64,000 nucleotides of DNA from Peromyscus leucopus (lineage: Eukaryota > Chordata > Mammalia > Rodentia > Cricetidae): contig NC_051063.1 of NCBI RefSeq assembly GCF_004664715.2, positions 69,426,518 to 69,490,517 on the forward strand, written 5' to 3'. This document shows positions 62,700 to 64,000 of this stretch, piece after piece; position 1 is the first letter of the stretch, and the number at the start of each line of letters is the position of its first letter. Position numbers and translations under genes: made by a program. The notes under the pieces were generated by a model. That model was not told the DNA's origin. It was given only the letters and a program-made list of their open reading frames with translations, and did no database searches.

Positions 62700-63710
62700 A
62701 ACCAAAAGACCGAGGAGACACTAAGTTGTGGGATAGCTTAACAATGGATCTCAGAAATGCTCTGGGCAGTTATCATCCTGAAATGCTTAAAACAGCATTG
62801 CAAGCCAGCCCTCCGGGTGTGATTCATAACTGAGTGTGAGGCTCAATTCACCAGGGCAAACTCCTCTAACCTCTGCTTGTGCCTCAGTTTCTTCAGCAAT
62901 AACATGAGGTTGTTAGTAGTATCTGCCTGGGTAGGCTTCCTGGAAGGCACAGGGATTATGACTTGCAGAAGTAGTGGCTACAGATATGGTGGTGCTGAGC
63001 ATGCATTGAATGCTGCACGGTTTTAGCTTTGTTAGCATGTGATGGAGCCCCTCTCTGAAGAACAGTATACCCTTGCATGATTTACGACTTTTTATTATAC
63101 CAAAATTATGCATACACCAGACAATTAGGGAAAACATGTAAAAAGATCAAACCTCCATTTCAAGGATTTATGGACTGTATATGATTTGAAGGATGATCTT
63201 TAGAAGACATTGTAGATGCCAGTTTTTCTCATTTACAAACCAGGGATAATATCCAAATGCGATAGCTACAAAGAGTCACATAAAGATAAGACGTTCCCAT
63301 TACCAACTCTGAGCTTAATGACCTGTGAAAGGTAGGAATTCAAGAGCATCCCCAGGATTTAAGAGTGTATGTGGCCCCCTTTATCTGGCTCTCCCTAGGA
63401 TATGGCCGTGCCTACAGTGCTGCGGACCATCACAGAATTAGTCCAGGATGCCCTGGTCACCCATCTCAGGATGCTCACAGCTACAGTAGGATGGAAGCTG
63501 AGCAGATGTCCCTAATCTCAGAATACCCAGAGTTTAAGATAGAGCAAGAAGACTAGCACAGGATGGGAGGAAGATAGACTGCAAAAAAACCCTTCAAATG
63601 CTGTTACTTTTCCAAGTTCACAAGTCCAGTAACCCAACGTCTCAGAGGAGAGGTTCAACTAGCTGATTTTAAACTAGGTGCAAGAAGAAATGCACAAAAA
63701 GAGCCAGGGC
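62700..63710. other. Intronic sequence upstream of the first exon in the window
   Basis: No repeat and no further Dock1 exon seen between 62695 and the right edge. Confidence 0.45.
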
Positions 63711-63717
63711 ATTTCTT

Positions 63718-63816
<99 letters not shown>

Positions 63817-63832
63817 CCTATCTACCCATCCA

Positions 63833-63875
<43 letters not shown>
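63718..63875. repeat. (CTAT)n followed by (ATT)14
   Basis: About 108 nt of CTAT units with one 3-nt interruption near 63765, degrading to CTAC/CCAT, then ATT repeats at 63834-63875. Confidence 0.94.
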
Positions 63876-63884
63876 TTAGTTTTT

Positions 63885-64000
63885 TTTTAATTGAGCCAGG
63901 ATTTCTTTGTGTAACCTTGGCACTGTCCTGGAACTCGCTCTGTAGACCAGGCTCACCTCAAACTTAGAGAGAGCCTCCTATCTCTGCTTCCACAGTGCTG
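63885..64000 (-). mobile_element. B1 SINE, antisense, cut by the window end
   Basis: GAGCCAGGATTTCTTTGTGT, TGTCCTGGAACTCGCTCTGT, AGACCAGGCTCACCTCAAAC and CTTCCACAGTGCTG. Its A/T-rich tail borders the (ATT)14 repeat. Confidence 0.85.

Noticed and set aside
1..64000. Insyn2a (Fam196a), a gene nested in a Dock1 intron on the opposite strand
   Set aside because: No long plus-strand coding exon with recognisable features was found; it presumably lies in another Dock1 intron outside the window.

Overview
This window is ordinary mammalian chromosomal DNA: about 1.6% coding, spliced exons with GT-AG borders, and dense SINE, LTR and microsatellite content. The SINE set (B1, B2/B3-like and B4 elements) is rodent. 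The younger B1 copies (19978-20140, 43140-43310, 45540-45685) carry the GCTTTGCGCCTTTCCTGG variant that I associate with cricetid rodents (hamsters, voles, deer mice), and two copies of a cricetid-type LTR are present. I therefore infer a cricetid rodent, without naming the species.

The only gene I can support is Dock1 (DOCK180), read on the minus strand. Ten consecutive internal coding exons are present, from 62694-62594 (most 5') down to 4331-4227 (most 3'). All have AG acceptors and GT donors. Their phases join perfectly, giving 999 nt = 333 codons with no stop, starting and ending in phase 0. They encode the helical region ahead of the DHR-2 domain and the first (lobe A) part of DHR-2; the catalytic lobes lie beyond the left edge and the SH3/DHR-1 part beyond the right edge. 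The paralog was assigned from remembered family sequence: residues such as [20 protein letters not shown] fit DOCK1 better than DOCK5 or DOCK2.

Introns on the minus strand, 5' to 3', are about 9.9, 9.5, 10.3, 0.18, 7.2, 1.7, 3.8, 14.0 and 0.78 kb. They are filled with SINEs, two inverted copies of one LTR family, old MaLR-like LTRs, L1-like fragments, a URR1 hAT element, a MER5-like piece, and many (GT)n, (CATA)n, (CCAT)n, (CTAT)n and (GGAA)n tracts.

The most notable structures are: (1) a diverged tandem array beside the 41-nt Dock1 exon (24962-24922) whose units copy the end of that exon together with its 5' splice site, leaving decoy donor-like sites in the intron; (2) a 26-copy 28-bp minisatellite at 41652-42390 that appears to have grown inside a B4 SINE and is open in all six frames; (3) a B1 inserted with its A/T-rich tail only 25 nt from the acceptor of exon 43095-42947; and (4) a self-contained 73-codon minus-strand ORF at 49058-48837 with protein-like composition, lying after an acceptor-like sequence. 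No complete gene, structural RNA gene, CRISPR array or prokaryotic element is present.
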